A program made the position numbers and the translations under genes. DNA of 64,000 nt from an uncultured Lachnospiraceae bacterium. Lineage in GTDB: Bacteria > Bacillota > Clostridia > Lachnospirales > Lachnospiraceae. Below, piece after piece: positions 26,179-36,029 of this stretch (the first letter of the stretch is position 1; each line of letters starts with the position of its first letter). The stretch is from positions 14,383 to 78,382 of the forward strand of contig CAJTTO010000014.1 in NCBI GenBank assembly GCA_910579275.1, in the 5' to 3' direction. The notes beneath the pieces were generated by a model that worked only from the letters and a program-made list of their open reading frames with translations, was not told where the DNA came from and did not search any database.

Positions 26179-26889
26179 ATGTTAGAATCAAAAGATATTG
26201 ATATTTTAAAAGGCATAATGGAAGCTGCCTTATTTAAGTCAGAGACATCCATATTAAACAAGGTGGATGAACGCCTTGAAAAGTCGGAGACATCCATGCT
26301 GAACAAGGTGGACGAACGCCTTGAGAAGTCGGAGACATCCATATTAAACAAGGTAGATGAACGCCTTGAGAAGTCGGAGACATCCATACTGAACAAGGTA
26401 GACGAGCGCCTTGAGAAATCAGAAACATCCATACTGAACAAGGTGGACGAGCGCCTTGAGAAGTCGGAGACATCCATGCTGAACAAGGTGGACGAACGCC
26501 TTGAGAAGTCGGAGACATCCATATTAAACAAGGTAGATGAACGCCTTGAGAAGTCGGAGACATCCATACTGAACAAGGTGGATGAACGCCTTGAGAAGTC
26601 AGAGACATCCATACTGAACAAGGTGGACGAGCGTCTTGAGAAGTCAGAGACAAAACTTCTGGATAAGATGGATAAGAAGCTGTTGAAATCAGAGGGTCTG
26701 ATTTTGGATGAATTGGAGCGGACAAGGACTATTTTGGAAAAACAGGTGCAAAGGGTTCAGAAAAATCTAGATGACCTAAACCAATATTATCGTATCACAA
26801 AGCTTGAGAATGATAATACATCATTATTGCTGAAGCTAATTGAAGAATTATCAAAACGAGTTGAAGAACTAGAAAAAAGAACAGCATAG
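26179..26889 (+). CDS. Coiled-coil protein built of 15-residue tandem repeats
   Basis: A 236-residue soluble, almost wholly helical protein. After MLESKDIDILKGIMEAALF come nine near-identical 15-residue units (KSETSILNKVDERLE) and two diverged ones (KSETKLLDKMDKKLL, KSEGLILDELERTRT). A conventional coiled coil follows to the end (VQRVQKNLDDL..., LIEELSKRVEELEKR). Hydrophobic positions I/M, L, V and L within each 15 suggest a right-handed or pentadecad-type coil. No family known. ATG 26179 follows AGAGAGGATG. It has its own promoter and terminator. The exact repeats make length variation between strains likely. Confidence 0.65.
   Translation: MLESKDIDILKGIMEAALFKSETSILNKVDERLEKSETSMLNKVDERLEKSETSILNKVDERLEKSETSILNKVDERLEKSETSILNKVDERLEKSETSMLNKVDERLEKSETSILNKVDERLEKSETSILNKVDERLEKSETSILNKVDERLEKSETKLLDKMDKKLLKSEGLILDELERTRTILEKQVQRVQKNLDDLNQYYRITKLENDNTSLLLKLIEELSKRVEELEKRTA
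26236..26730 (+). repeat. 45-bp tandem repeat array (9 close + 2 diverged units)
   Basis: Units start at 26236 and step by 45 bases to 26640, with two decayed units to 26730. Bases 26281-26399 are identical to 26461-26579, an offset of exactly four units, so a 180-bp block was duplicated recently. Because 45 is divisible by three, long open frames also appear on the opposite strand; these are by-products. Confidence 0.95.
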
Positions 26890-26890
26890 G

Positions 26891-26923
26891 AGAGGCATAC
26901 ATAGGAGCCTCTTCTAAATTTTT
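26891..26923 (+). terminator. Probable terminator after the coiled-coil gene
   Basis: Stem AGAGGC / GCCTCT (six pairs), a 10-base loop, then an A/T-rich TTTTT tail. Confidence 0.45.
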
Positions 26924-27031
26924 GTGCATAGGGCACGCTGGTTACTTGTTGGTAAATCTGATGAATGTCCGGCGCACCTGTGGAGAAAAACATTTTCATG
27001 ATATGGTTATGCAGGGAAAGGCAGATAAAAA

Positions 27032-28495
27032 ATGATAAAGAATGAAGAACTAGAAACAATACTAGAAACAATCGACTTGAGAAATGATGCGCCCTCTGAG
27101 GAACCGATGCGTCAGTACTATTTTATAAAAAAAGCGCGGGAAATCGTAAATGCCGAGAGTGAGAAACTTGGCAGACGCCTGACGGCAGACGAGGAGACGT
27201 TCGGCTGTCAGATGAACGCAAAGGACAGTGAGAAACTGATTGGCATTCTTGAAAACATTGGTTTTGAGATGATAGATGACGAATCGGCGGATCTCGTATT
27301 TTACAACACCTGTACAGTCCGCGACAATGCCAATCAGAGGGTTTATGGCAGACTTGGACTGATACATAGCATGAAGAAAAAGAACCCGCGCAAAAAGGTA
27401 GCACTCTGTGGATGTATGATGCAGGAGCCAACTGTAATTGAAAAGATACAAAAAAGCTATTCATTTGTAGATTTAATATTTGGAACGCACAATATTTACA
27501 AGTTTGCAGAACTTATTGTGTCAATGTACAATTCTGACAAAATGATTATTGATATTTGGGACAATACTGACAAGATAGTGGAGGATCTTCCGGTAGAACG
27601 AAAGTATTCTTTCAAGTCAGGGGTCAATATCATGTATGGATGCAATAATTATTGCAGTTATTGCATTGTTCCTTATGTGCGCGGAAGGGAACGGAGCAGA
27701 AATCCAAGGGACATTATCAGAGAAATTGAAAAGCTTGTGTCAGAGGGTGTTGTGGAAGTCATGCTTCTGGGGCAGAATGTCAATTCTTACGGAAAAAATC
27801 TGGATAGTCCCATGTCCTTTGCACAGTTATTAAAGGAAGTGGAGAAAATTGAAGGGCTGGAACGGATACGCTTTATGACTTCACACCCAAAAGACTTGTC
27901 GGACGAGTTAATTGAAGTAATGAAACATTCCAAGAAAATATGCCGGCATCTGCATCTGCCGCTTCAGTCTGGCTCTACCAGAATATTGGAAGCAATGAAC
28001 AGACGGTATACAAAGGAACAGTATCTTGCGCTTGCCCACAAGATCAGACGTGAAATACCCGATATATCGCTTACGACAGATATTATTGTAGGCTTTCCGG
28101 GAGAGACGGCAGAGGATGTTGAGGAGACGATTGCAGTAGTAAAGGAAGTGCAGTACGACAACGCATTTACCTTTATTTATTCCAAGAGGACAGGCACGCC
28201 TGCTGCCATGATGCCAAATCCTGCAAGTGAGGAGGAAATTAAAGAAAATTTTGACCGGCTCTTAAAAGTTGTACAGGAAACAGCAAGGAGTCGAGTAGGA
28301 CGTCTTGCGGGTGAAGTGCACCCTGCACTTGTGGAGGAAATCAATGCGCATGATGCTTCCCTTGTATCGGGAAGGCTTTCGAATAATGCGATTGTTCATT
28401 TTCCGGGGGACAAATCTCTTATTGGGAAAATAGTAAACGTTAAGCTCGTCGAGGCACATGGATTTTACTATACGGGAGAAGTGATTTTCAATTAG
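27032..28495 (+). CDS. miaB: tRNA-2-methylthio-N6-dimethylallyladenosine synthase MiaB
   Basis: Radical-SAM methylthiotransferase adding the 2-methylthio group to i6A37 of UNN-reading tRNAs; it uses the product of MiaA, encoded at 35073. The N-terminal UPF0004 domain has cluster cysteines in FGCQMN, NTCTVRDN and CGCM; the radical-SAM triad is C204, C208, C211 (GCNNYCSYCIVPYVRGRERS). A C-terminal TRAM domain ends at VIFN. A ~50-residue N-terminal extension is typical of Clostridia. 487 residues. Confidence 0.97.
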   Translation: MIKNEELETILETIDLRNDAPSEEPMRQYYFIKKAREIVNAESEKLGRRLTADEETFGCQMNAKDSEKLIGILENIGFEMIDDESADLVFYNTCTVRDNANQRVYGRLGLIHSMKKKNPRKKVALCGCMMQEPTVIEKIQKSYSFVDLIFGTHNIYKFAELIVSMYNSDKMIIDIWDNTDKIVEDLPVERKYSFKSGVNIMYGCNNYCSYCIVPYVRGRERSRNPRDIIREIEKLVSEGVVEVMLLGQNVNSYGKNLDSPMSFAQLLKEVEKIEGLERIRFMTSHPKDLSDELIEVMKHSKKICRHLHLPLQSGSTRILEAMNRRYTKEQYLALAHKIRREIPDISLTTDIIVGFPGETAEDVEETIAVVKEVQYDNAFTFIYSKRTGTPAAMMPNPASEEEIKENFDRLLKVVQETARSRVGRLAGEVHPALVEEINAHDASLVSGRLSNNAIVHFPGDKSLIGKIVNVKLVEAHGFYYTGEVIFN

Positions 28496-28597
28496 TCTAT
28501 TGAAATATACTTCAATTAGGTATATAGTAAAAATGTTTGCTTAATAAAAATTTAATAATTACCAATGAGGAGCATATCACAGGAACGGGGGGATATT

Positions 28598-30250
28598 ATG
28601 GAAAAGTTAAAACCAAAGTTGTTTTCGGTGATGAAAACATACACAAAGGAACAATTTATAAAGGACGTTGTCGCAGGCATTATTGTTGCCATTATTGCAC
28701 TGCCATTGTCTATTGCGCTTGCGCTTGCATCGGGTGTGGGACCGGAACAGGGTATCTATACAGCGATTGTCGCAGGTTTTCTGATTTCATTTTTTGGCGG
28801 AAGCCGCGTGCAGATTGCGGGACCTACGGCAGCGTTTGCGACGATCGTCGCAGGAATTGTTGCCCAGAAGGGTATGGACGGATTAATTGTTGCCACGATT
28901 CTTGCAGGCATTATTCTCGTGGTGATGGGATTTTTAAGGTTGGGAAATCTAATCAAGTATATTCCCTATACCATCACAACTGGTTTTACGGCAGGAATTG
29001 CAGTTACAATCGCAATCGGACAGATTAAGGATTTTCTCGGTCTTACCTATCCGGCAGGCACACAGACAATTGAAACCATGGAAAAGGCAGAGGCGGTTGT
29101 CAAAAATATTACAACAATCAATGTGCAGGCACTTATCGTAGGGCTGGTATGTCTTGCGATTCTGATTTTGTGGCCTTATGTCAACAAGACAATTCCCGGC
29201 TCACTGATAGCAGTTATTGTGGGTATTGTTATCGTAAAGTTTCTTCATATGGATGTCAATACAATCGGTGATTTATATGAAATCAGCAATAAACTTCCGA
29301 GTTTTCATATGCCTCATGTTACTTTTGGCGATATCGGCGGACTTCTTCCGGATGCGTTTACAATTGCAATACTTGCCGCGATTGAGTCTTTGCTTTCATG
29401 TGTGGTTGCCGACAGTATGATAAACTCAAAACATCGTTCCAACATGGAATTAATTGCGCAGGGAATTGGAAACGTTGGATCGGCATTATTTGGCGGAATT
29501 CCTGCAACAGGCGCGATTGCCAGAACAGCTGCAAACATTAAAAACGGAGGACGCACGCCAATTGCCGGCATGGTTCATGCAGTTACGCTTGTACTGATTC
29601 TTGTAGTATTGATGCCTTATGCGGCACTGATTCCAATGCCCTGCATTGCGGCAATTTTGTTTATGGTAGCTTATAATATGTGCGGGTGGAGAACATTTGT
29701 CAACCTGTGTAAGTCATCACCAAAGAGTGATATCATCGTGCTTGTCACTACATTCATTCTGACGGTTGTTTTTGATCTGGTAGTGGCGATTGAAGTTGGT
29801 ATTTTGCTGGCAGCAATCCTTTTCATGAAACGTATGAGCGATGTCACCGAAGTTGAAGGCTGGAAATATGTTGACGAGGAGGATGACCCTGACAGCATTG
29901 CACTTCGCGAAGTTCCTGCGCATACACGTGTATATGAAATTTCTGGGCCGATGTTTTTTGCGGCAGCAGACAAAATCTTAAATATTTCAATAAAAGACGA
30001 TACGCAGTTTTTGATTCTCCGTATGCGAAGTGTGAGTGCGATTGATGCGACTGCAATGCACTCGCTGGAGCAGCTATACGAAAAGTATGCGAAAAAGAAT
30101 GTACAAATCATCCTTTCGCACGTAAATGAACAGCCTAAGGCGGTCATGGACAAGGCGGGCTTTACAAGGGAAGTCGGTCAGGAAAATTTCTGCGCACACA
30201 TTGACGAGGCGCTTGAACGGGCGAAAAAGCTTGCTTCGAAAGATAAATAA
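28598..30250 (+). CDS. SulP family anion transporter with STAS domain
   Basis: Inner-membrane SLC26/SulP transporter; members carry sulfate, bicarbonate or other anions, and the substrate cannot be told here. About 10-12 membrane helices fill residues 20-420, with the family motif SGVGPEQGIYTAIVAGFLISFFGGSRVQIAGPTAAF. A cytoplasmic STAS domain (about 430-550, including LRMRSVSAIDATAMHSLEQL) follows. ATG 28598 lies after GGGGGGA; the longer frame from 28565 has no site. 550 residues. Confidence 0.9.
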   Translation: MEKLKPKLFSVMKTYTKEQFIKDVVAGIIVAIIALPLSIALALASGVGPEQGIYTAIVAGFLISFFGGSRVQIAGPTAAFATIVAGIVAQKGMDGLIVATILAGIILVVMGFLRLGNLIKYIPYTITTGFTAGIAVTIAIGQIKDFLGLTYPAGTQTIETMEKAEAVVKNITTINVQALIVGLVCLAILILWPYVNKTIPGSLIAVIVGIVIVKFLHMDVNTIGDLYEISNKLPSFHMPHVTFGDIGGLLPDAFTIAILAAIESLLSCVVADSMINSKHRSNMELIAQGIGNVGSALFGGIPATGAIARTAANIKNGGRTPIAGMVHAVTLVLILVVLMPYAALIPMPCIAAILFMVAYNMCGWRTFVNLCKSSPKSDIIVLVTTFILTVVFDLVVAIEVGILLAAILFMKRMSDVTEVEGWKYVDEEDDPDSIALREVPAHTRVYEISGPMFFAAADKILNISIKDDTQFLILRMRSVSAIDATAMHSLEQLYEKYAKKNVQIILSHVNEQPKAVMDKAGFTREVGQENFCAHIDEALERAKKLASKDK

Positions 30251-30269
30251 GGAAAGGTAAGGTTAAGAT

Positions 30270-32915
30270 ATGGCTGGAATGACGCCGATGATGCAGCAGT
30301 ATGTGGAAACAAAAAAGCAGTACAAAGACTGCATTCTCTTCTACAGACTCGGTGATTTTTATGAAATGTTTTTTGATGATGCAAAGCTTGTGTCAAAAGA
30401 GCTGGAACTGACGCTAACGGGAAAGGACTGCGGGATGGAGGAGCGGGCACCCATGTGCGGCGTACCTTATCATGCAGTGGACGGTTATTTAAACAAACTG
30501 GTATCAAAAGGCTACAAGGTTGCAATCTGTGAGCAGGTAGAGGACCCGAAGCTTGCAAAAGGACTGGTAAAGCGCGAAGTAATCCGCATCGTAACACCGG
30601 GAACAAACTTGAATGCACAGGCACTTGAGGAATCAAGAAACAATTATATCATGTGTATTTCACACTTCCCAAACAACATCGGCATAGCCATAGCGGATGT
30701 GACAACCGGCGATTTTTATATGACAGAGGTAGACGGATTGTCAAAACTCATGGATGAGCTATACAAGTATATGCCTACGGAAATCATCTGCAATGACGCG
30801 TTGATGATGAGCGGCATGGATGTGGAAGACTTAAAAAACCGCCTGAAAATTGCGGTCTATCCACTTGAACCATGGTACTTTGACGAGGATGGCTGCCGGA
30901 AGTGCCTGATGGAGCACTTTAAGGTAAACACGCTTGCAGGACTTGGTCTTGAGGATTTTCCATCCGGCCTGACGGCATCCGGCGTATTGATGCAGTATCT
31001 TTTGGAGACACAAAAGACACAGCTTACACATATCACGCATATTACACCTTATCTTGCAAGCCGCTACATGCTGCTTGACAGTTCCACGAGACGCAATCTT
31101 GAGCTTACAGAGACTTTGCGGGAAAAGCAGAAACGAGGATCTCTTTTGTGGGTGCTTGACAGGACAAAGACAGCGATGGGAGCAAGACAGCTCAGGACAG
31201 ATATTGAACAGCCTCTTATTAATATGGAAGACATTAATGACAGGCTTGATACCATTGAACAGCTCAGCAAAAATACTGTGTCAAGGGATGAAATCAGAGA
31301 ATACCTGAATCCTATATATGATATGGAGCGTCTGCTTGGCCGTGTGAGTTACAAGTCAGCGAATCCAAGGGACTTGATATCGTTTGCCAACTCCATGGAA
31401 ATGCTTCCGCATATCAAGACGGTTCTCAAGGATTTTGACACGAAACTTTTACAGGAAATTGACAAACAGATTGACGGGCTTGAGGATTTGTTTCAACTCA
31501 TTAAGCAATCTATTTGTGAGGAACCCCCTGTCACAATACGGGAAGGCGGCATCATCAGAGAGGGATTTGACGAGGATATTGACCGCCTGCGAAGGGCAAA
31601 AACGGAAGGAAAAAGCTGGCTTGCACAGCTTGAGGAGACGGACAGGGAAAGAACCGGCATTAAAGGACTTAAGATTAAATATAACAAGGTATTTGGCTAT
31701 TACTTTGAGGTTACAAATTCCTTTCGGCATCTTGTCCCTGATGATTATGTCAGGAAACAGACGCTTGTCAATGCAGAGCGCTATACAACACCCCGGCTGA
31801 AAGAGTTAGAGGATACCATATTAAATGCTGAGGACAAGCTGAATGTTCTGGAGTATGACATGTTCTGTAAAATCAGGGATGATATTGCGGCACAGCTTGA
31901 GCGTATACAAAAAACTGCAAAGGCAGTGGCACGTCTGGATGTTTTTTCCGCACTTTCCGTTGTCGCCGAGCAGAATCATTACGTTAGACCAGAGCTGAAT
32001 GACAAAGGAATAATTGACATCAAGGAGGGCAGACATCCTGTAGTGGAGAAAATGATTGACCATGATATGTTTGTTTCAAATGATACCTTTCTTGATAACG
32101 CCAATCACTGTATCGCGGTAATTACCGGTCCCAACATGGCGGGAAAATCTACCTATATGCGACAGTCGGCGCTGATTGTACTGATGGCGCAGCTCGGAAG
32201 CTTTGTGCCTGCAAAAAGCGCCAACATTGGTATTGTAGACAGGATTTTTACGAGAGTGGGTGCTTCCGATGACCTTGCAAGCGGCCAGAGTACCTTTATG
32301 GTGGAAATGAATGAAGTCGCAAATATTTTACGCAATGCCACACCCAAAAGCCTATTGGTACTTGATGAAATTGGGCGCGGAACCTCCACGTTTGACGGGC
32401 TGAGCATTGCATGGGCAGTGATAGAGCACATCAGCAACAAAAAGATACTGGGCGCCAAGACGCTGTTTGCCACGCATTATCATGAGTTAACCGAGCTTGA
32501 GGGGAAAATGAATAATGTCAATAATTACTGCATCGCAGTAAAAGAAAAGGGAGATGACATTATTTTCCTGAGAAAGATTATCAAGGGCGGCGCGGATAGA
32601 AGTTATGGAATACAGGTGGCAAAGCTTGCCGGGGTACCGGATATGGTTATTGACCGCGCAAAGGAAATTGCGGATCAGCTCAGCGACAATGATATAACGG
32701 AAAAAGTACAGAGCATTGCCGTGGACACGAAAGGTGATAAAAAGAAACCGAAACACTATGATGATGTCGATCTTGGGCAGATGACCTTGTTTGATACCGT
32801 CAAGGATGAAGACATTGTAAATGAACTCAAAGAAATTGACATTTCAAACCTAACGCCGCTCGACGCGCTGAATACATTGTACCGACTGCAGAACAAACTG
32901 AAAAACCGTTGGTAA
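30270..32915 (+). CDS. mutS: DNA mismatch repair protein MutS
   Basis: Mismatch-recognition ATPase. The N-terminal mismatch motif DCILFYRLGDFYEMFFDDA contains the Phe-x-Glu wedge (FYEMF). The Walker A GPNMAGKST begins at residue 620, with LLVLDEIGRGTSTFDGLSIAWA and TLFATHYHELTEL following. 881 residues is full length. mutL follows after 59 bases, and MutL's endonuclease motif shows the MutH-independent repair pathway. Confidence 0.98.
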   Translation: MAGMTPMMQQYVETKKQYKDCILFYRLGDFYEMFFDDAKLVSKELELTLTGKDCGMEERAPMCGVPYHAVDGYLNKLVSKGYKVAICEQVEDPKLAKGLVKREVIRIVTPGTNLNAQALEESRNNYIMCISHFPNNIGIAIADVTTGDFYMTEVDGLSKLMDELYKYMPTEIICNDALMMSGMDVEDLKNRLKIAVYPLEPWYFDEDGCRKCLMEHFKVNTLAGLGLEDFPSGLTASGVLMQYLLETQKTQLTHITHITPYLASRYMLLDSSTRRNLELTETLREKQKRGSLLWVLDRTKTAMGARQLRTDIEQPLINMEDINDRLDTIEQLSKNTVSRDEIREYLNPIYDMERLLGRVSYKSANPRDLISFANSMEMLPHIKTVLKDFDTKLLQEIDKQIDGLEDLFQLIKQSICEEPPVTIREGGIIREGFDEDIDRLRRAKTEGKSWLAQLEETDRERTGIKGLKIKYNKVFGYYFEVTNSFRHLVPDDYVRKQTLVNAERYTTPRLKELEDTILNAEDKLNVLEYDMFCKIRDDIAAQLERIQKTAKAVARLDVFSALSVVAEQNHYVRPELNDKGIIDIKEGRHPVVEKMIDHDMFVSNDTFLDNANHCIAVITGPNMAGKSTYMRQSALIVLMAQLGSFVPAKSANIGIVDRIFTRVGASDDLASGQSTFMVEMNEVANILRNATPKSLLVLDEIGRGTSTFDGLSIAWAVIEHISNKKILGAKTLFATHYHELTELEGKMNNVNNYCIAVKEKGDDIIFLRKIIKGGADRSYGIQVAKLAGVPDMVIDRAKEIADQLSDNDITEKVQSIAVDTKGDKKKPKHYDDVDLGQMTLFDTVKDEDIVNELKEIDISNLTPLDALNTLYRLQNKLKNRW

Positions 32916-32974
32916 CTGCGCTGCCAAAGGCGTCATGGGAGATACTATAAAAGATAAGGAAAGGGGCGCAAAAT

Positions 32975-35056
32975 ATGGCTGAGATTCATGTGTTGGATGA
33001 TGCCACAATAGACAAGATTGCAGCCGGCGAGGTGGTGGAGCGGCCATCAAGTGTGGTGAAAGAACTGGTGGAGAATGCCATGGATGCAGGGGCACATGCG
33101 ATAACAGTTGAGATTAAGGATGGCGGTATCGAGTTCATACGTGTGACGGATGATGGTTCAGGAATTGAACACAGGCAGCTGAGGAATGCCTTTTTGCGTC
33201 ATGCCACAAGCAAAATCAGTTCTGTTGCCGACCTGATGAGCCTGCACAGTATGGGATTTCGCGGGGAGGCACTTTCAAGTATTGCAGCCGTGTCAAAAGT
33301 TGAAATTGTCACAAAAACAAAAGAGGACATGACAGGAACGCGTTTCTGTCTTGAGGGGGCAAAAGAAACTTCCTTTGAGGAAGTGGGCGCTCCGGACGGG
33401 ACGACCTTTATTGTGCGGAATTTATTTTTCAATACGCCAGTGCGGCGCAAGTTTCTAAAGACCGCAATGACAGAGGCGAGCTATGTCACGGATTTAATGG
33501 AGCACATGGCATTGTCAAGACCAGAGATTTCGTTTAAATATGTCGTAAATGGGCAGACGAAGTTTTATACAAACGGTGACGGGGACCTGAAAGCGATAAT
33601 CTACCGCATTTTCGGGAGGGATATCGCAAATGAGACAATGGAGTTTCAGGTGGTTGATGAGAATATCGTACTTGAGGGATTTCTTGGAAAACCGACGCTG
33701 AACCGCGCAAACAGGAATTTTGAAAACTTCTTTCTGAACAACAGATATATCAAAAGCAAAATTATATCAAAAGCGATTGAGGAGGGATATCAACCCTACA
33801 TGATGCAGCATAGATATCCGTTTTGCGTGATACATATTACCGTTCCTGCAGAGAGTGTAGACGTCAATGTCCATCCGACAAAGATGGAAGTGCGTTTTTC
33901 CAACCAGAACAGTATATATAAAATGATTGCCGAGAACATTGCGGACTTCCTGTCACAGCAGGAAATGATACCAGATGCCACGCTTGGGGCAGACAAAAGG
34001 ACAGGAAAAAAAGAAAAGGCAGACAAGATAAGTGCACCGGAGCCTTTTGAGCGAGAACGAAAGACGGCAGAAAATATACCAAATATTCTGCGTGAGGAAA
34101 GCGGCTACGGAAATGTCCCCATAGAACCTTCTACAAAAGAACCTTCTGCAAAAGAGCCTTCAGGCATGAATGCCAGCAGTTATGACCGGAAAGGGGATGC
34201 TGATAAAGCAGACAAAGCAGGGGAAAGCTTGTATCATGGCAAGGCTGCGGAGGACAGCTTTTTTGTGGACAATCGAGCCAATCAGCCGCCAGTGGAGAAA
34301 AGCCCAAACGCAAATCAATTTTCCGCGCCATCTCCAGTATTCGGGAAAATAATAGGTACATCCCCACGGGAAAACGAGACCAAAAACCTTGGCGTTATCA
34401 AGACAAAAGATCAAATTATCATTGAAAAACCGGAACAGTTAAATTTCTTTGACGAAAAGATACTGACAAAAGAAGCGCGGCAGGAATACCGTATTGTAGG
34501 TCAGATTTTTGACACTTATTGGATTATTGAGTACCGTGATAAAATGCTGATGATTGACCAGCATGCTGCACATGAAAAAGTAAAGTATGAGCAGATATTA
34601 AAGAAGGTTGAGAACAACGAAATTTACACGCAGATTTTGACCCCTCCGGTCGTGGTTAGCGTCACACCGAAAGAAGCTGCACTAATCAGTAGTTATCAGC
34701 AATATTTCGAAGAACTTGGATTTGAGATTGAAGATTTCGGCATGAATGCATTTGCCATCAGGGGCGTGCCTATTGACCTGTTTGGTCATGATATAAAGGG
34801 GCTTTTTGAAGAGGTATTGACTCAGATGTCCGAAAGTCCTGTGCGTGGTGTTCCACAGATTATACGGGAAAAAATTGCATCCATGGCATGCAAGGCAGCA
34901 GTCAAGGGCAATCAGTCGCTTACTTATGAGGAGGCGGATACACTAATCGGACAGCTGCTTGAGCTGGACAATCCTTATAACTGTCCGCATGGCAGACCGA
35001 CAATTATTTCCATGTCAAAGTATGAAATTGAGAAAAAGTTTAAACGCATCGTTTAA
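32975..35056 (+). CDS. mutL: DNA mismatch repair protein MutL (endonuclease type)
   Basis: GHKL ATPase that couples MutS to strand incision. N-terminal motifs: IDKIAAGEVVERPSSVVKEL, ENAMDAGA, DDGSGI and GFRGEALSSIA. The C-terminal domain carries DQHAAHEKVKYE (from residue 528), the DQHAx2Ex4E metal motif of nicking MutL proteins. The linker around residues 385-400 has short EPS-K repeats (EPSTKEPSAKEPSG), a low-complexity hinge. 693 residues. Confidence 0.98.
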   Translation: MAEIHVLDDATIDKIAAGEVVERPSSVVKELVENAMDAGAHAITVEIKDGGIEFIRVTDDGSGIEHRQLRNAFLRHATSKISSVADLMSLHSMGFRGEALSSIAAVSKVEIVTKTKEDMTGTRFCLEGAKETSFEEVGAPDGTTFIVRNLFFNTPVRRKFLKTAMTEASYVTDLMEHMALSRPEISFKYVVNGQTKFYTNGDGDLKAIIYRIFGRDIANETMEFQVVDENIVLEGFLGKPTLNRANRNFENFFLNNRYIKSKIISKAIEEGYQPYMMQHRYPFCVIHITVPAESVDVNVHPTKMEVRFSNQNSIYKMIAENIADFLSQQEMIPDATLGADKRTGKKEKADKISAPEPFERERKTAENIPNILREESGYGNVPIEPSTKEPSAKEPSGMNASSYDRKGDADKADKAGESLYHGKAAEDSFFVDNRANQPPVEKSPNANQFSAPSPVFGKIIGTSPRENETKNLGVIKTKDQIIIEKPEQLNFFDEKILTKEARQEYRIVGQIFDTYWIIEYRDKMLMIDQHAAHEKVKYEQILKKVENNEIYTQILTPPVVVSVTPKEAALISSYQQYFEELGFEIEDFGMNAFAIRGVPIDLFGHDIKGLFEEVLTQMSESPVRGVPQIIREKIASMACKAAVKGNQSLTYEEADTLIGQLLELDNPYNCPHGRPTIISMSKYEIEKKFKRIV

Positions 35057-35072
35057 AGGAGTTCAGAATCTT

Positions 35073-36029
35073 ATGCAAAATAAACTCATAATATTGACAG
35101 GACCTACCGCGGCCGGAAAAACAAAACTTTCCATAGCGCTGGCAAAAGCCATAAACGGTGAAATTATCTCCGCGGATTCTATGCAGGTATACCGGCATAT
35201 GGATATCGGTTCGGCAAAAATCCGTCCGGAGGAGATGCAGGGGATAAAACATTATCTGGTCGACCTCTTAGACCCGACAGAGGAGTTCAACATTGTCCTG
35301 TTCCAAAACTACGCAAAACAGGCAATTGCGGAGATTTACGGAAAAGGAAAAATTCCGATTATTGTGGGCGGCACCGGATTTTATATCCAGTCAGTACTCT
35401 ACGATATTGATTTTCAGGAAAGCGGTGAGGACAAAGCACTTCGGTCAGAGCTTGAGGCGCTTGCCTGTGAAAAAGGGGCACAATATGTCCATGACATATT
35501 GAAGGAATGCGACCCGCAGGCCGCACAGGAAATCCATGCCAACAATATAAAGCGCGTGATTCGCGCCATCGAGTTCAACCGGCAGACAGGGCAGAAAATC
35601 TCTGCGCACAATGCATCCGAACGCGTGAAGCAGTCCGCATATGACTCTTATTACTTTGTCCTTACCGATAAAAGGGAGAACTTGTATGATAATATCGAGA
35701 AGCGCGTGGACAGGATGATTCAGGACGGGCTTGTCGACGAAGTGCGGCATTTGATGGAAATTGGCTGCAAGCGGGATTCCACTGCCATGCAGGGGCTTGG
35801 CTATAAGGAAATCATATCCTATCTTATGGGTGAAATGACGCTGGAGGAGGCTGTCGGCACAATCAAACGCGATACGCGCCATTTTGCAAAAAGACAGCTT
35901 ACATGGTTCCGGCGGGAACGTGATGTTATTTGGATTGAAAAAGACAAATTTGCATATGATGACGAAAAAATGTTAAACTATATAGAGGCAGCATTACGAA
36001 AGGGAAAAAAGAATGGAGAACATATATAA
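35073..36029 (+). CDS. miaA: tRNA dimethylallyltransferase MiaA
   Basis: Adds the dimethylallyl group to A37 of tRNAs reading UNN codons; MiaB (27032) then thiolates it. P-loop LTGPTAAGKTKLSIALA lies near the N-terminus, with ISADSMQVYRHMDIGSAK, HYLVDLLDP and GGTGFYIQSVL following. Start 35073 follows AAAGGAG at good spacing; the longer frame runs back into mutL. 318 residues. The 3' end overlaps the next gene by 17 bases. Confidence 0.97.
   Translation: MQNKLIILTGPTAAGKTKLSIALAKAINGEIISADSMQVYRHMDIGSAKIRPEEMQGIKHYLVDLLDPTEEFNIVLFQNYAKQAIAEIYGKGKIPIIVGGTGFYIQSVLYDIDFQESGEDKALRSELEALACEKGAQYVHDILKECDPQAAQEIHANNIKRVIRAIEFNRQTGQKISAHNASERVKQSAYDSYYFVLTDKRENLYDNIEKRVDRMIQDGLVDEVRHLMEIGCKRDSTAMQGLGYKEIISYLMGEMTLEEAVGTIKRDTRHFAKRQLTWFRRERDVIWIEKDKFAYDDEKMLNYIEAALRKGKKNGEHI

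Noticed and set aside
26094..26725. Long - strand frames across the 45-bp repeats
   Set aside because: They exist because the repeat length is a multiple of three. The + strand gene has promoter, ribosome site and terminator; the - strand frames do not.
26236..26730. CRISPR array
   Set aside because: Units are contiguous 45-bp coding repeats with no variable spacers, and no cas genes are present.
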